A stretch of 64,000 nt of DNA from Selaginella moellendorffii (GCF_000143415.4 NW_003314266.1:3604398-3668397); one strand, 5' to 3'. Numbered from the stretch's first letter, positions 45,543-57,823 are shown. The notes: generated by a model from the letters alone, not told the origin. Made by a program: numbers and translations.

Positions 45543-46067
45543 ACTTCGGACTCCATCTCGGACTCCATCTCGGACTCCATCTCGGGTCCATCTCGGGCTC
45601 CACTTCGGACTCCAACTCGGGTCCATCTCGGGTCCACCTCGGACTCCACTTCGGACTCCATCTCGGACTCCATCTCGGGTCCATCTCGGACTCCACTTCG
45701 GACTCCAACTCGGGTCCATCTCGGACTCCTCTTCGGACTCCAACTCGGGTCCATCTCGGACTCCACTTCGGACTCCAACTCGGGTCCATCTCGGACTCCA
45801 CTTCGGACTCCAACTCGAGTCCATCTCGGACACTCCCACGTGTCATGTGTTGGTCCTTTTGGGTCTCTTTTTAGAGCCTCGCCTTTTGCTCCCTTCGTGC
45901 TCGTTCCTTGAGCACTTCGTTGGGAGTTCCACTCCCGCTCTTGACTTTTCAAGTCGGAGCTTTTGGTCCAAACGTGTTACACTCGTTTGGCTCTCGCTTC
46001 GGCCACTACCATGTGGCGCCCTTCCGGCTCCACTTTGGGGCCTAGGGATTTTGTGTCTCACAGTATG
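44383..46067 (+). mobile_element. Solo LTR, 1,675 bp, with perfect 5-bp target duplication
   Basis: The LTR runs from tgtaagcgac (44388) to ttgtgtctcaca (46062), with TG...CA ends. The 5-bp word gtatg stands directly on both sides (44383-44387 and 46063-46067). No internal region or second LTR follows, so this is a solo LTR left by recombination or a non-autonomous insert. A ctcgga hexamer array occupies 45388-45835. Degenerate relatives are at 10353-12016 (inverted) and 54808-55832. Long frames across the array are artefacts of the hexamer. Confidence 0.88.
45388..45835 (+). repeat. (CTCGGA)n minisatellite inside the LTR
   Basis: Pure ctcgga hexamers from about 45388 to 45450 grade into ctcggg, ctcggt and then 12- to 18-bp units of the type ctcggactccat and tcgggtccat. 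The older LTR copy at 10.6 kb keeps only an eroded version, so the array may have expanded since then. Confidence 0.9.
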
Positions 46068-47049
46068 TAGTTCTAGGGATAATATGCACAAAGATATAGT
46101 GCATCAACAATCAACTCATGAAAGAAAATATAGAGCTTCATAATGAGATTTACACTCTCAAGGCAAAGGAGCTTATAATAATAGAAAATGACAATAAAAA
46201 TGAGTATAACAAAGAAAATGATGATAATGAGAAGTTCCACCAACTCAATAAGTTCAAAGTTAAATTCACAGGAATTTAGCATTAACAAAGCTAACCAACA
46301 CAATCGAATAGTAAGAGTCTTAAAACAAAGTTTCATTCAATCATGGGAGATTGAAGCACAACTAAACAACCATGTATTTTGGCGTTTTCTTGATAGTTAG
46401 GATTACAATTTTGACACTCAATGTTATAATTTTAATAATCATGATTCAGGAAGAAATGACAATTGCTACCATATAAGAATAGTTTTTATATAAATTATAT
46501 ATGGCGAGTTTTTATATAGATTTTTAAAAAATTTAATTAGGAGACAAAGCTAAATGGTACAAAATCTTTTGGAATTATTTGAATGTAATAATGGCAAACA
46601 GTACAAGTTACAAAAATATTTAAATTTTCTTAAATAAATTTAAAATCTTAAATAATAATTGTGGTTAATATCATATTTTTTTAGAAAAATATTTATTTTT
46701 TATAAATAATTTTTAAATAATAAAATTTAATGGGGCATATAATTTTACATTGCACCAAGTGATGGGATGTTATAGTAATATAAACAATATAAACTATATT
46801 TTTATTTTTATTTATAATTTGCTGTAGATTTTGTTATTATAAGTAAAATTAATATACATACACCAAAATTTTAAAATATTTATAATTTAAATCTCAAATC
46901 TCAAACCTTCCAACAATTTTTTACTTATGTATTTACTTTAACATAATAGAGCCTTTTTATACTATATTTTATATTATTGTTAATCATAATTAAATTAAAA
47001 TATGTTTATATACCATAAGATACTGACATGTTTACTTTTATTTATTATT
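46068..47049. other. AT-rich spacer between two LTR elements
   Basis: About 980 bp of AT-rich DNA with one Asn/Ser-rich frame (46188-46400) that shows no domain. No repeat ends were recognised. Confidence 0.5.
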
Positions 47050-47055
47050 ATACTG

Positions 47056-47225
47056 TGAGGGCCAAGTGTACGGCTACAATGCCGTATACTAATATTAGCG
47101 TAGTGGATTTTGGTAGACGTCAGATTGGTTTCAATCCGGACCACTCGCTTCTGTATATAAACTAGGGTTTTTGGGCTAATTGATATGCACATTTCTATAT
47201 TCCCTTTCCATATTCCATGCACTCA
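47056..47225 (+). repeat. 5' LTR of E1
   Basis: 170 bp with a tatataaac promoter-like word at 47154-47162. Identical in length to the 3' LTR. Confidence 0.93.
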
Positions 47226-47461
47226 TATTGGTAGAGATGAGGGGCACTTTTGATTGTCCTTAGGGAGTGCTTGGATTTGGGATTTCGGTTTAAATTTAGC
47301 TTTTGCATCGTTTAGATCTAGCTTTTTCCATTTCCTTTCTTTTGTTCTTTCCTTTTAGGATTTTGGTTTAGATTTAGCTTTTTGCATTGTCTAGATCTAC
47401 CATTTCTTTCCAACTTTTTTGTCATTTCTCTTCTTTTGCTCTTTCTTTTTCGTTCATCTTC

Positions 47462-48394
47462 ATGACTGATCCGCAATCTCCTCCTTTGACTCTAGAGCAA
47501 CAGTTGGTTCAATTGCTTGATGCTATGTGCTTGCAATTGAACAACCAAACTCAGTTGATGGCGGCGTTCATGACACATGGTACAACTCCTCCTGCTCTTG
47601 GTGCCAATCCTCGCGTTTGGCCGGAGTTCTTTCGCGGGAATCCTAGGGATGATATATACCATTGGTTCGATCACTTTACGGTGATTGCCACATATCATTC
47701 TTGGGATGATGCTCGACGGTTGCGTGAGTTTCCCACGTGTCTCCAAGGGACGGCATTGTAGTGGTACAATGGTTTGAGCGCAGCCACTTGTGGGGATTGG
47801 AGTGTTCTCCCGGACGTCTTCAAATGTGCCTTCGGACATGCCGATGATTGTGATGATGCTTTCCAACAATTGCATCATCTTCGCTAAGGGCCATCTGAGT
47901 CGGTGATGCAATTTGGCGTTCGTTTCCGAAGTCTTTTGCTTCGTGCGGAGCCAAATATGTCGGAGCGGATCAAGCTAGGAATGTTGTGGCCAGCACTTCG
48001 TCAAGATCTTGTCAGACTTGTGCATGCACTTGCTCTTGTCACCCTTGACGATGCTCTTCACTTGGCACAACGTTATAAGACGTCGCCTCTTCCACTTCTC
48101 GCTGCATGTCCTTCCACTCCACTTCTTATGGGTGATGGTCCTGTTCCAATGGAGGTTGATGCTGTTGCTGCTCGAGTCCAAGGACAAGCGCGAGGACGTG
48201 GTGGTGGCCGTGATGTTCGCTACTGGGCGTGTGATGAAGTTAGTCATACTTATTGGCGTTGCCGTCGTTTTCCGGATTGGTGACCTCCATTTCCTGGGTG
48301 GAGACCTTGGCGTCAGCAACGTCCTCTGGGTGCTGCTGCAATGGAAGGTTTGAACACTGAGATGCATTTGGGAAACGAGGAATCGCGCGAGTAA
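47462..48394 (+). pseudogene. E1 gag (three premature stops)
   Basis: A frame of 311 codons starting MTDPQSPPLTLEQQL, with the gag core WPEFFRGNPRDDIYHWFDHF. It is interrupted by TAG (47759), TAA (47885) and TGA (48281). Each sits where CAG, CAA or CGA would restore the frame. Near the end a zinc-knuckle-like motif reads YWACDEVSHTYWRC, with Tyr in place of the first Cys and Ser for the usual Gly. The gag protein would package the RNA; this copy cannot. Confidence 0.85.
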
Positions 48395-48410
48395 CGGAGG
48401 GACCTTGCGT

Positions 48411-51400
48411 GAATAAATCAGTGACCCCTCCATCTTTCTTTCGGGAGTATCATCAAGGGGTTCACTCGGCACCAGTTCATCCAGTGTTTACTTTCCAAGC
48501 TCGTTTTATTATTCTCTTATTATTCTCTCCGTGTTGGTTGATACAGGTTCGAGTTTATCTTCTATTGCTCGACCTGTTGCCACACGTTGTCGTCTACACT
48601 TGCGTCGTGCGGCAGAACCAGTTTTCATTCTTTATGGCAACGGCCATACACATGCATGTGCACGGGATGAGGTGGACCTGGTTGTACGTGTGGGCGATCT
48701 CGAGCTTGAGTTGCAGTCGTTGCGGGTGGTGCCGAGTCAAGCTTTTGACTTCATTCTTGGTATGGATTGGTTGCAGCGCAATCATGCCAAGTGTGACTTT
48801 GAGGCTTCTCCCATTTGTCTCATACTTCCTTATATTTCATCCATTCCTCTCACTTCCATACCCCTTCATCCCTATAATTCTACCTCTGCTTCCATTACTT
48901 TTGTTCCCCCACTCTTTCCTTCTGTGTTTCCATTTTGTTCTACTTTTCCCTTTTCCAATCCCTCCAACGCTCTTTGTGTTGCAGTAGTTGACCGGCTCAT
49001 GAAGGAGTATTCTGATCTGTTTGAATTTGACCTATCGTTTGGGGCCAAGATTGCCACATGTCATCCGATTCCAACCGGGGATGCTCGTCCAATCAAGGTT
49101 CATGTTCGTCGTCAGTCACCTAAGGAGATCAAGATTTTACGAGCAAATGTCAAAGAAATGCTGGAGAAGGGTGTTATTCGGAAGTCGCGGAGTCCTTGGG
49201 CATGTGAACCTCATCTTGTGACCAAACCTGATGGGAGTATTCGTTTCTGCATCGACTATCGTCCGTTAAACGAAGTGACGATCCCAGATGTGTATCCTCT
49301 TCCTCACACTGCTGATCTCTTGGATCGTCTGGGGCGAAGTCGTTGGTTCACCAAGCTAGATCTTGCTTCTGGGTATTGGCAAGTACCGATGGCCGAAAAA
49401 GATATTCCTAAGACTGCTTTTCGTACACCATTTGGTTTGTACGAGTTCTTAGTGATGCCGTTTGGTTTGAACAATGCTCCAGCAACTTTCCAGCGGATGA
49501 TGGACGAGGTTCTTTGCGATATACCAGAGGTGACTGCTGACTTCATTGATGATGTCTTGATCCACTCGGAGGGGACGTGGGAGGAGCACGTTCGTGATGT
49601 TTGTAAAGTGTTGGATCGGTTACGTGATGTTGGTTTAAAGCTGAAGCGGTCAAAGTGCGTGTTTGGGTCCAAGGACACAACTTATCTTAGGTACTGTATT
49701 TCTTGTGAGGGTTTGCAAGTTGATCCGGACAAACTTGTGGCTGTTCTAAAGTTCCCTACTCCGAAGTGTGTGAATGATGTGCAGCGCTTTTTGGGTAAGG
49801 TGCAGTATCTCGGTCGTTTTGTGGATCATCTTTCCGATCACACTACACCATTGCAAGCGTTGCTGAAGTCATCAACGTCATCTTTCATCTAGTGTCCGGA
49901 TTGTGAGTGGGCGTTTGTGGATCTCAAAGAGCTATTGACGACTCCTCCGGTTTTGGCATATCCTGACTACACTCGACCTTTTATTTTGCGCGTGGATGCT
50001 TTTGACATTGGTCTTGGAGGTGTGTTGATGCAAGAGAGCTCGAGTGTGCCTGGTCAGCACCATCCCATTGCATACATAAGTTGTACATTACAACCAGCAG
50101 AGATGAACTACTCCACGATGGAGAAGGAGTGTTTAGCAGCAGTCTGGGGTTTCGAGAAACTTCATGCATATCTACATGGTTCTCAGACGTTACTTGAAGG
50201 TGACCATGCTGCTATTACTTCATTATTGAAGCGGAAGAACCTGGTTGGTCATACGGCTCGATGGGCTTTGAAGCTTCAGATATATGATTTCGATGATGTT
50301 CATCGCCCAGGGAGTTCTATGGCTGATGCTGATGCCCTTTCTCGAGCTCCTCTTCCTTCTCCACTCACTTCTCATGTTTCTGACGAACCTGTTGTTCCAG
50401 CGTCTATGGATTTTCTAGATGAGGATTCTATGCCGTCAGCGGTTGCTGTCCTTGATGTTCAGTGTCCACAGGGCGCAGAGCAAGATCTACCTTCTCTTGA
50501 TGAGGTTCGCGAGGCTCAAAAGATTGAGCCGTGGATTCGAAGGCTTCAAGATGGGTTTGAGAATCCTGCATCACTTGCTGATGACTTACCTTTCCGGCAT
50601 TTACATTCTCAATATCGCCTTGAAGATGGCCTTCTTTATTTTGTGGGGACGGATCCTGATGATCATTTACGGTTGGTGGTGCCTTCAGTGTTTATTCCGC
50701 GGTTTCTTCATGCCTACCATGATTCTCCTGTTCTAGGTGGGCATATGGGACACCGTCGTGTCACTGAGAAGCTGCGCAGGTCTTTCTATTGGCCGAAGAT
50801 GCGATATGATATTATCCAGTATGTGCATAGCTGTGTTTGGTGCCAAGCTCGTAATACTCCCCCTTGTGCTGCGGAAGGACGGTTGGAGTCAATTGCAGTT
50901 TCCCGTCCATTTGAGTTTGTGGCATTTGATCTTATGGGACCTTTTCCACGATCGACTACTGTCAATGAGTATATTATTATTGCTTCTGACTACTTGACTC
51001 ATTGGGTGGAAGTTGGTGCTCTTGCTAGCGCCTCTGCAACTACTGTTGGATACTTCCTCCTCAATCGAGTGGTGTTCCAGCATTCTTGTCCAAAGCGGAT
51101 TCTTTCGGATAATGGTCCTGCATTTATGGCTGAGGTATTTCATGTTTTGACATCTCGGTTGGGGATACACCACACTTTTACGAGTGTTTATCATCCACAA
51201 TCAGATGGTCTGGTGGAACAGCTCGTTTGAACATTCAAAGGGATGATTGCGAAGTATATGAACTTTTAGCATTCAGATTGAGATGGTTATTTGCCGTCTC
51301 TTTGGTATGCCTATGTCACAAGGGTGCAGAGTTCTGTTGGTGCTTCATCATATAAACTTCTATATGGTCATGATCCAATATTACCAACAGAGTTGGGTTT

Positions 51401-51851
51401 ACCTTCGCAATTGCCACGAGCTCCTGATGCTAGGTCATGGGATTAGTATTTGACAAGCATTCTTCCACTTGTCCAAGCAGAGTCTACCAAACACTTAGGC
51501 TGCGTACAAGTGGGACAACAACGACGCTACAACTCCCATCATCGTCCACCTGCGGAGTACAAAGTGGATGATTTGGTGTTAGTCCGTTTTCCCCATCTTA
51601 CGGTACGTGGTTTATCTAAAGGGCTCCTTGCGCAGTGGAAAGGACCGTATCGGGTGTTGCGGCAAGTTGGACCGCAAGTTTATGAAGTTCGGCATGACGT
51701 TCAGCAGGCTGATCCTCCGGAGATTGTGTATGTGCAGCGGTTAAAACGCTTCATACAAAGGGATCAGGAGCAGTTAATACCGTCTACAGATCCGCCGATG
51801 CCTCCTCCTGATGTTCCTCCAGATCCCGGCCCATCTACAAGAGAACCCTGA
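48411..51851 (+). pseudogene. E1 pol: protease, reverse transcriptase, RNase H, integrase (five premature stops)
   Basis: One continuous frame, +1 relative to gag. The protease active site is LVDTGSS (48534-48554), with FILGMDWL later. Reverse transcriptase follows with KPDGSIRFCIDYRPLN, LDLASGYWQVP and the catalytic box as FIDD instead of the usual YxDD. RNase H begins near 49960 (LRVDAFDIGLGGVL). Integrase has CVWCQ of the zinc domain, and DLMGP, SDNGPAF and HPQSDGLVEQ for the D,D,E triad. The C-terminal part contains KGPYRVLRQVGPQVYEVR. Stops at 49890, 51228 and three between 51231 and 51450 are each one C-to-T change from CAG or CGA. No chromodomain was seen. Confidence 0.9.
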
Positions 51852-51885
51852 CGGCCTTCCATTATTCCGAGAGGAGGGGATGATA

Positions 51886-52055
51886 TGAGGGCCAAGTGTA
51901 CGGCTACGATGCCGTATACTAATATTAGCGTAGTGGATTTTGGTAGCCGTCGGATTGGTTTCAATCCGGACCACTCGCTCTTGTATATAAGCTAGGGTTT
52001 TTGGGCTAATTGATATGCACATTTCTGTATTCCCTTTCCATATTCCATGCACTCA
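51886..52055 (+). repeat. 3' LTR of E1
   Basis: 170 bp, about 96 percent identical to the 5' LTR by eye. It is preceded by the polypurine tract at 51870-51880. Confidence 0.93.
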
Positions 52056-52061
52056 CAATAC

Positions 52062-52653
52062 CTAAAATTTTCTTTTTGTTGAATTTGCATTTTATTTTTT
52101 AAATGATACATTAAAAGTAATAAAATAAGTGCTAAATATTCACTAGGTAAAGTAAAAGAAGATTAAAAAGAAAAGGTGCCATATTTAATTCTAGAAATAT
52201 TTATTCTAATAAGGGGAACAAAAAACTTGTGTTTTTAAAAATATTTAAGCCAATAAAATTTTTCTTCTTTTTCTAAAAATAATAATGTTTTTTTCATTAG
52301 ATAAATGTGTTTTCTTTTCTTCCTTTCTTCTATCTATTGTCATTTTTTATTTCAAAGTTTTATATCACTTGATATATTCATTTTTGTCAACCAAATCTTT
52401 TTTCCTTGTCGATGGAATTTGACGAAGTACAGGTGTTGGTGACCAAACAGCGTGTATGTTTTTTCTATTGCTAACGTGGCGGAGTCCTGTCCGCTAATAC
52501 TTTGCATGGGTAAATCGACGGTCCAGATGCTATCTAGAACCGACGGCATGGCGAGGCGCTTGCATTGTCGAAGGTCATAGATTGGAGGGCTCGCTCCAGA
52601 TTCTAGGAGGAAGGAGGAGCTTGGGCGAAGGAGAGAGCTCCCGTTTCTTGGAT
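52062..52653. other. Upstream region of PDH E1-beta
   Basis: AT-rich DNA to about 52400, then GC-balanced sequence that is probably the promoter and leader. A frame starting upstream at TTG (52582) has no ATG. Confidence 0.4.
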
Positions 52654-54023
52654 ATGGCAGCAGCGGCCATGGCTCAAAAGGTTTTGGTGCCTTGTTCTTC
52701 GTCTTCCTCTTGCGGGAAAGCCCAGTTCTCTCCAAGCCGAGGTAGGATCTTCTTTCGTTTTGGAAGGTTTTGGATCGAAAGCTTTTGCTACAGTTCACAC
52801 CCATGCCATCGCATTTGGTGGAGAGTTGTCTCAGAGTTCTAGCAGGAAGAACAAGAGCCTAGCGCTAAAAGCTGTCGCGGTAAGTTCTATCTCCTCTCCA
52901 TTTGCTTTCGTCGTCTCAACGTTTCATGCTCGCAAAGGGTGCAACATCCGCTCCAGTTACTGCAAAGTCTGGGTGAGCTTCTTTCTTCCACAGTTCTAAA
53001 ATCTTTTCTTGCAAAGCTTGATCATATCTTTTGTTTCCCAGGCACGAGATCTTGCTCTTCGATGCTCTCCGCGAAGGTCTCGAGGAGGAGATGGCGAGAG
53101 ATCCCACAGTGTGCGTCATGGGAGAGGACGTTGGCCACTACGGCGGCTCCTACAAAGTCACCAAGGGGCTGGCCGAGAAGTTTGGCGACTTGCGTGTGCT
53201 GGACACGCCGATTTGCGAGAACTCGTTCACGGGAATGGGGATCGGCGCTGCCATGACGGGACTCCGGACAGTGGTAGAAGGCATGAACATGGGATTCTTG
53301 CTGCTGGCCTACAACCAGATCTCCAACAACGCTGGAATGCTCCACTATACGTCGGGTGGTCAGTTTAAGATCCCGGTGGTGATCCGCGGCCCCGGTGGGG
53401 TTGGAAAGCAGCTTGGAGCCGAGCACTCGCAGCGTTTGGAGTCGTACTTCCAGTCAGTCCCGGGCTTGCAAATGGTGGCGTGCTCCACTCCATACAACGC
53501 GAAGGGACTGATGAAGGCCGCGATCCGGAGTGACAACCCGGTGATCCTCTACGAGCACGTCCTTCTCTACAATCTCAAGGAGAGGATCCCCGACGAGGAG
53601 TACGTGCTTTGCCTCGAGGAGGCCGAGCTTGTTCGTCCGGGAAAGGATATCACCATCCTGACTTACTCGAGGATGCGGCACTTCGTGCTCCAGGCTGCCA
53701 AGACGCTGGTGGAGCGAGGGTATGATCCGGAGATCATCGACATCAGGTCGCTCAAGCCTTTTGATCTTTTCACGATTGGGAACTCGATCAAGAAGACGCA
53801 CAAGGTTCTCATCGTGGAGGAGTGCATGAGAACTGGCGGGATTGGAGCCAGCTTGAGAGCTGCGATTGTTGACAACTTCTGGGACTTCCTCGATGGCCGG
53901 CCCGAGTGTTTGTCGTCACAGGACGTCCCGACACCTTACGCTGCAACGCTGGAGGACGCGACGGTGGTACAACCGGCGCAGATAATTGTGAAAGTGGAGC
54001 AAATGTTGCAAGGTCTCATCTAA
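52654..54023 (+). CDS. Pyruvate dehydrogenase E1 component subunit beta, plastid type (405 aa)
   Basis: The modelled exons are 52654-52741, 52767-52879, 52938-52972 and 53042-54023, giving 405 aa, the usual plastid length. The first intron would be only 25 nt. A 1-bp indel in the transit-peptide region is an alternative. Residues 1 to about 75 are a Ser-rich plastid transit peptide. The mature part begins [18 protein letters not shown]. It carries [77 protein letters not shown] and [14 protein letters not shown], the conserved E1-beta ThDP/interface motifs. With E1-alpha, E2 and E3 it forms acetyl-CoA in the stroma for fatty acid synthesis. The large last exon has no lesions. Confidence 0.92.
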
Positions 54024-54457
54024 AACTCCGGATGGGACAATCACGACAAAGACAAACGCTCTTAAATTCCCCCATAAGAGTAGGCGAGAGTGGAAGTTCT
54101 TCGAATCCATTCTTACAATAAGGAAGAACATTGCCAGTTTTTCGAGTTCATACCTGGAAAAAAAATTCTTTTTGAGTGGCTTCGAAAGGATGGCATGGAA
54201 ACCATTGAAGAACACAAGCCTTATTAAATATCCAGCTGTTTTTTAAGCTCATAGCCATTGAAAAAAACCTCTTTTCTGGAACCATCCTCTCGCCGGACAA
54301 GCCAGGCATGACTGGGTCTACTTATATGGTGCCGCCTCTTCCTCTACATTTGCCACAAGGAACGATCTTCCCAAGTGGCTTACACTACTACCAAAACCCC
54401 CCTCTTGCTTGTATTTAGAACTCGTGGAACCAAAGCATATCTGAGAACAGCACTGGA
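54024..54457. other. 3' flank of PDH E1-beta
   Basis: About 430 bp, probably the 3' UTR and spacer. No other gene seen. Confidence 0.4.
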
Positions 54458-54625
54458 GAATGTGATGATGGCTTACTGGATGGCATTCTTTGTCTGCGAT
54501 CTGTGAATGTTGTCTGAGGCTTACTAGATGGCATTCTTTGTCTGCAATCTGTAAATGTTGTTTGGAGAATGTGATGAGGGTTTACTAGATGGCATTCTTT
54601 GTCTGCGATCTGTAAATGTTGTATT
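54458..54625 (+). repeat. Short tandem repeat, three units
   Basis: The word ggcttactggatggcattct with the tail tttgtctgcgatctgt, then aatgttgt, occurs three times at a 50- to 70-bp spacing with few changes. Downstream of the PDH gene. Confidence 0.8.
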
Positions 54626-54807
54626 AGGATGTGGAGTCTGAAGTTTCTATTGAAATCACTTAATTCAAAAACTGAAGATAAGTGAATTTGCCACTTCGTT
54701 CATTGTGCATTAATAAGTATATTCTTTATTTAGTAAGGCACAAAAGAATCCACTAGTACAGGTAAATGATTAATTACTTCATATGAAATAATTAATTTAT
54801 ATAATAT

Positions 54808-55832
54808 TGTAAGTGACCAAGTTTTTCATTCTAATTTAGTCATTTAACTACATTTTTAACCACTTGAAAGAGTTTTTTTCATGTCTTCATCCTAATTTTA
54901 AGTATTTGCTAAGACCTCTAAAGTGACTTTCAAGCCATATTACCTTTGTAGTTGGTCCAAATGCTCCACATTTCTGAGTCCCAAAAGTATTACTAATAAA
55001 CTAATATGTGACATTAAAGCTGCACTAGTTTAATTAGTAGTTTAAAATTGCATTGCATCTTCTTAATTTCTTCTTCTTCCCCCTCCTTTTCATCAAACAA
55101 TTTTAGAAGGTTTCATTTATATTCTCTCCCTCTTTGAATTACACTCTCTATTCATTGTTATAACCATACCACGGTTCTATCTTTCCAAAACGAAATTATC
55201 AATCTATGAGTGGTCATCCTTTGATTATTCTTTATTATTCTTAGAATGCCTTAAAATATGGGGTATTTTCTCAATTCCATCAAATCCTTCTCTTTGTCTA
55301 TAACAATATTTGCCAATATTGCCAGGTTCAAAAGCCCATCCACCAACCTTTGAGATTTTTCATCATGTAACCATATTTTTGGTTACTAAATAAAAAGACC
55401 ATTCTTCTTCCTTTTCACAATTAATAACTTTAATATAACATTTCAAAGCACCATAGAATAATATAAGTTTTATAAGTACTCCCCATCACTTAGAGTGCCC
55501 CAACTATAAGGCTAAAACAAGATTTTAGTAAGTCATGCAAAATATTCAAATAGGTAATACCACCTGCACTTAAATATTTTAGAAGAGTTAGAGTTAGTTT
55601 TTGAACATTTCACTAAATCACCTAATTTGTCCATCTATATACACTTTTGGCATCCTTAGTGTTTATATCATTATTCATATAAGTGTTTCATGCTTATTTT
55701 TCAAGCATTTTTTTAGAGTTTTATTCTTGCTTTCAATTTTTTGAGTCAAAATTTTTGGTTTAAACATGTTACACTCATTGGACTTTCACTTTGGCCACTA
55801 CCACATAACTCACCTTTAGGATTTAGCATACA
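54808..55832 (+). mobile_element. Degenerate third copy of the 1.67-kb LTR
   Basis: It starts tgtaagtgacc and follows the LTR at 44388 through ttctaatttagtcatttaac, ccacttgaaagag and ggactttcactttggccacta to ...cataca. It is shortened to about 1.0 kb, lacks the hexamer array and is strongly AT-shifted. Flanks aatat and aataa resemble an eroded target duplication. Confidence 0.65.
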
Positions 55833-57823
55833 AATAATAGATTTAATATCAAAATGGAGGTGTAATTTCCCCTTAGATCAATAATGGTTGTTAAACATTG
55901 GGGAGTAAAGCATATATAATTATGAAATAAGATTTAGATATACTATTATTGTAAAATTCTTGGAACTTGATTATTCCAAATTTCTTTATAATAGTCCTCA
56001 ATAGAATTTATAATATCCTGATTCCTTAATGCACATCCAATGGCCTTCCACAATACTTGCACTCCCTAATAGTTGCTGCCTTATTTCCATATATTACACA
56101 TGAAGGATTTATTTCCTTTTTCTTTGGAACTTGGGGGATAAATGGGGATAAAATAGCTATTAAATGCTTTTTCATTAAGCAATTGTAATTACCTTCAAGA
56201 GAGAAAAATGTTGATTTAAAATATAATATACCTTTGAGTAAGGTACATTTCTTCAATTAAAATTAAAATTGTACATATTAGGCATCAAGGAGTATGTTTT
56301 TCATCTAGTAAGTTATTCATAAATGAAAGGATCTATCATGGGATTGCAGTATAGTTGAATGATTAATTACTTCATATGGAATAATTAATTTATAAAATGG
56401 AAGAATTAATAGATTTATTGCAGAAATAAAAGTGCTAATTCCCCTTAGATCAATAGGGGTTGTTAACATCTTTAAAGGGGTGAGTGTTATACTATCACTA
56501 TAGATCCTTAGAATTATAAGGGATAAATGGAGATAAAATAGCCATTAATGTCTCTTTTATTAAGTAATTGCCCATTTTTAATAAATGCTAAATTGCATTA
56601 TTAACTTATAAAACCCCTAACAAATACAATGCAATTGCTAAAAAACAATATTATGATTATCTTCATAATTAAATACAAACTTTAAATATTTCCCTAATTT
56701 AAGAAACCTTATCTAGCTATTGCAATGCCATACTTTTAAGATAAATGGGAAACTTATATAAATGTTGAGTATCATCTCAAAAACGACAAATTACAATCAT
56801 TATAAACTAATCAAAACCAAATGTCAAAAAATCACTATCTAGATAAGGGATGAAATGTTTTTTAATGAAATACTAAAATAATAAAGAAGAAAAAATGGAT
56901 TTGTGTTGAATACTCTTAAGTACAAAGCTTCTAAAACCCTAATTTTATAAGGGCTCTAAAAACTAATATAGTAGCTAATCCAAAAATTTAATTTGGTGCT
57001 AATCCCAAATGCCTATTTATATGTATAGCAAATTTTGAGTTCAAATCCCATAAGCAAAGGTTTATTATTTAGTGAATATACTCCTCAATAAATATAAAGA
57101 AATGACAAATACATGACACCAATGGTATTTTCAAGATTCCCATAGCCAAAAAGAAGGAAATAGGAGGAAAAGCAAGAATGAGTTGTGAACTCCACAACTA
57201 AGTTTAATTATACAACAAAGTGTAGAATTTAAGCTTAGACCCAAGATGAATGTAGAATAAGCACATGCACACAAGTGGGAGTTAGATTATACTTAGCTAT
57301 AAAAACAAGATAGATCTAGACAATCCCTCACACCATTATTTTATATCAGACCTTTGAGTAAAAAAGGCAATTATTTAATGAGGAAAGCCTTAATGATATA
57401 TACATATTTATTCCAAGGATATATAGATTTATTATCCCATACTGGGTAAAATCATCAGCCAAAAAGACAACTTCTAAATTAAAATAATTATGCAAAATTA
57501 ATGCACAAACATGATGAGTACATATTCCACCAACTAACAGGTTATAGAAGACCCTAAATCAAACTCTAGAGCATGCAATATTAATTTAAACACATGTACT
57601 ACCTTAGATTGCCAAAGAAAACAAAAAAGAGCATTCCACTATGCTTGAATTCTTGTTTTGAAAATTTTATTGATGTGCTCTTTTTTAAGATGCATGTTAT
57701 ATTTTACGCATATTTTTAATTCCATCATTGTAAATTTATTTTTTTTCACCACATCAAATTCTCTTACAATTAATACGTGGGTTTTTAGGTCAAGAAGAAA
57801 GAAAATCGTTTGAGGATTTTTCT
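55833..57823. other. AT-rich repeat debris
   Basis: Two kilobases of AT-rich DNA. The words ccccttagatcaata and attacttcatatg recur (54777, 55870, 56364, 56441), which suggests local duplications. No gene is visible. Confidence 0.5.
56735..56830 (-). mobile_element. Antisense gag scrap of the Ty3/gypsy family
   Basis: atgggaaacttatataaatgttgagtatcat parallels 15415-15450 of E3 (gag, reverse strand). Short and non-coding. Confidence 0.5.

Larger units (their letters stand above)
47050..52061 (+). mobile_element. Ty3/gypsy LTR retrotransposon E1, nearly complete but mutated
   Basis: Two LTRs of 170 bp (47056-47225 and 51886-52055) differ at about seven positions. With the two outer bases on each side the ends are tgtgagg and ctcaca, and atac lies just outside both ends (47050-47053, 52058-52061), giving a 4-bp target duplication. 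A polypurine tract gagaggagggga precedes the 3' LTR. A tRNA-like primer site ttggtagag starts 2 bp after the 5' LTR. Between them lie gag and pol in the gypsy order (protease, reverse transcriptase, RNase H, integrase). Several stops make it non-autonomous. Confidence 0.95.

Noticed and set aside
45110-46143. Four long open frames (150-270 codons) on both strands over the CTCGGA array
   Set aside because: A hexamer repeat without stops opens frames by itself; they lie inside a solo LTR and encode simple Ser-Asp, Leu-Gly or Arg-Thr repeats.
52582-52842. Longer N-terminus for PDH E1-beta starting at 52582
   Set aside because: The triplet there is TTG; the first ATG is at 52654.
54030-57820. 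Genes in the AT-rich 54-57.8 kb stretch
   Set aside because: Only short frames are open and several parts align with LTR or gag debris.
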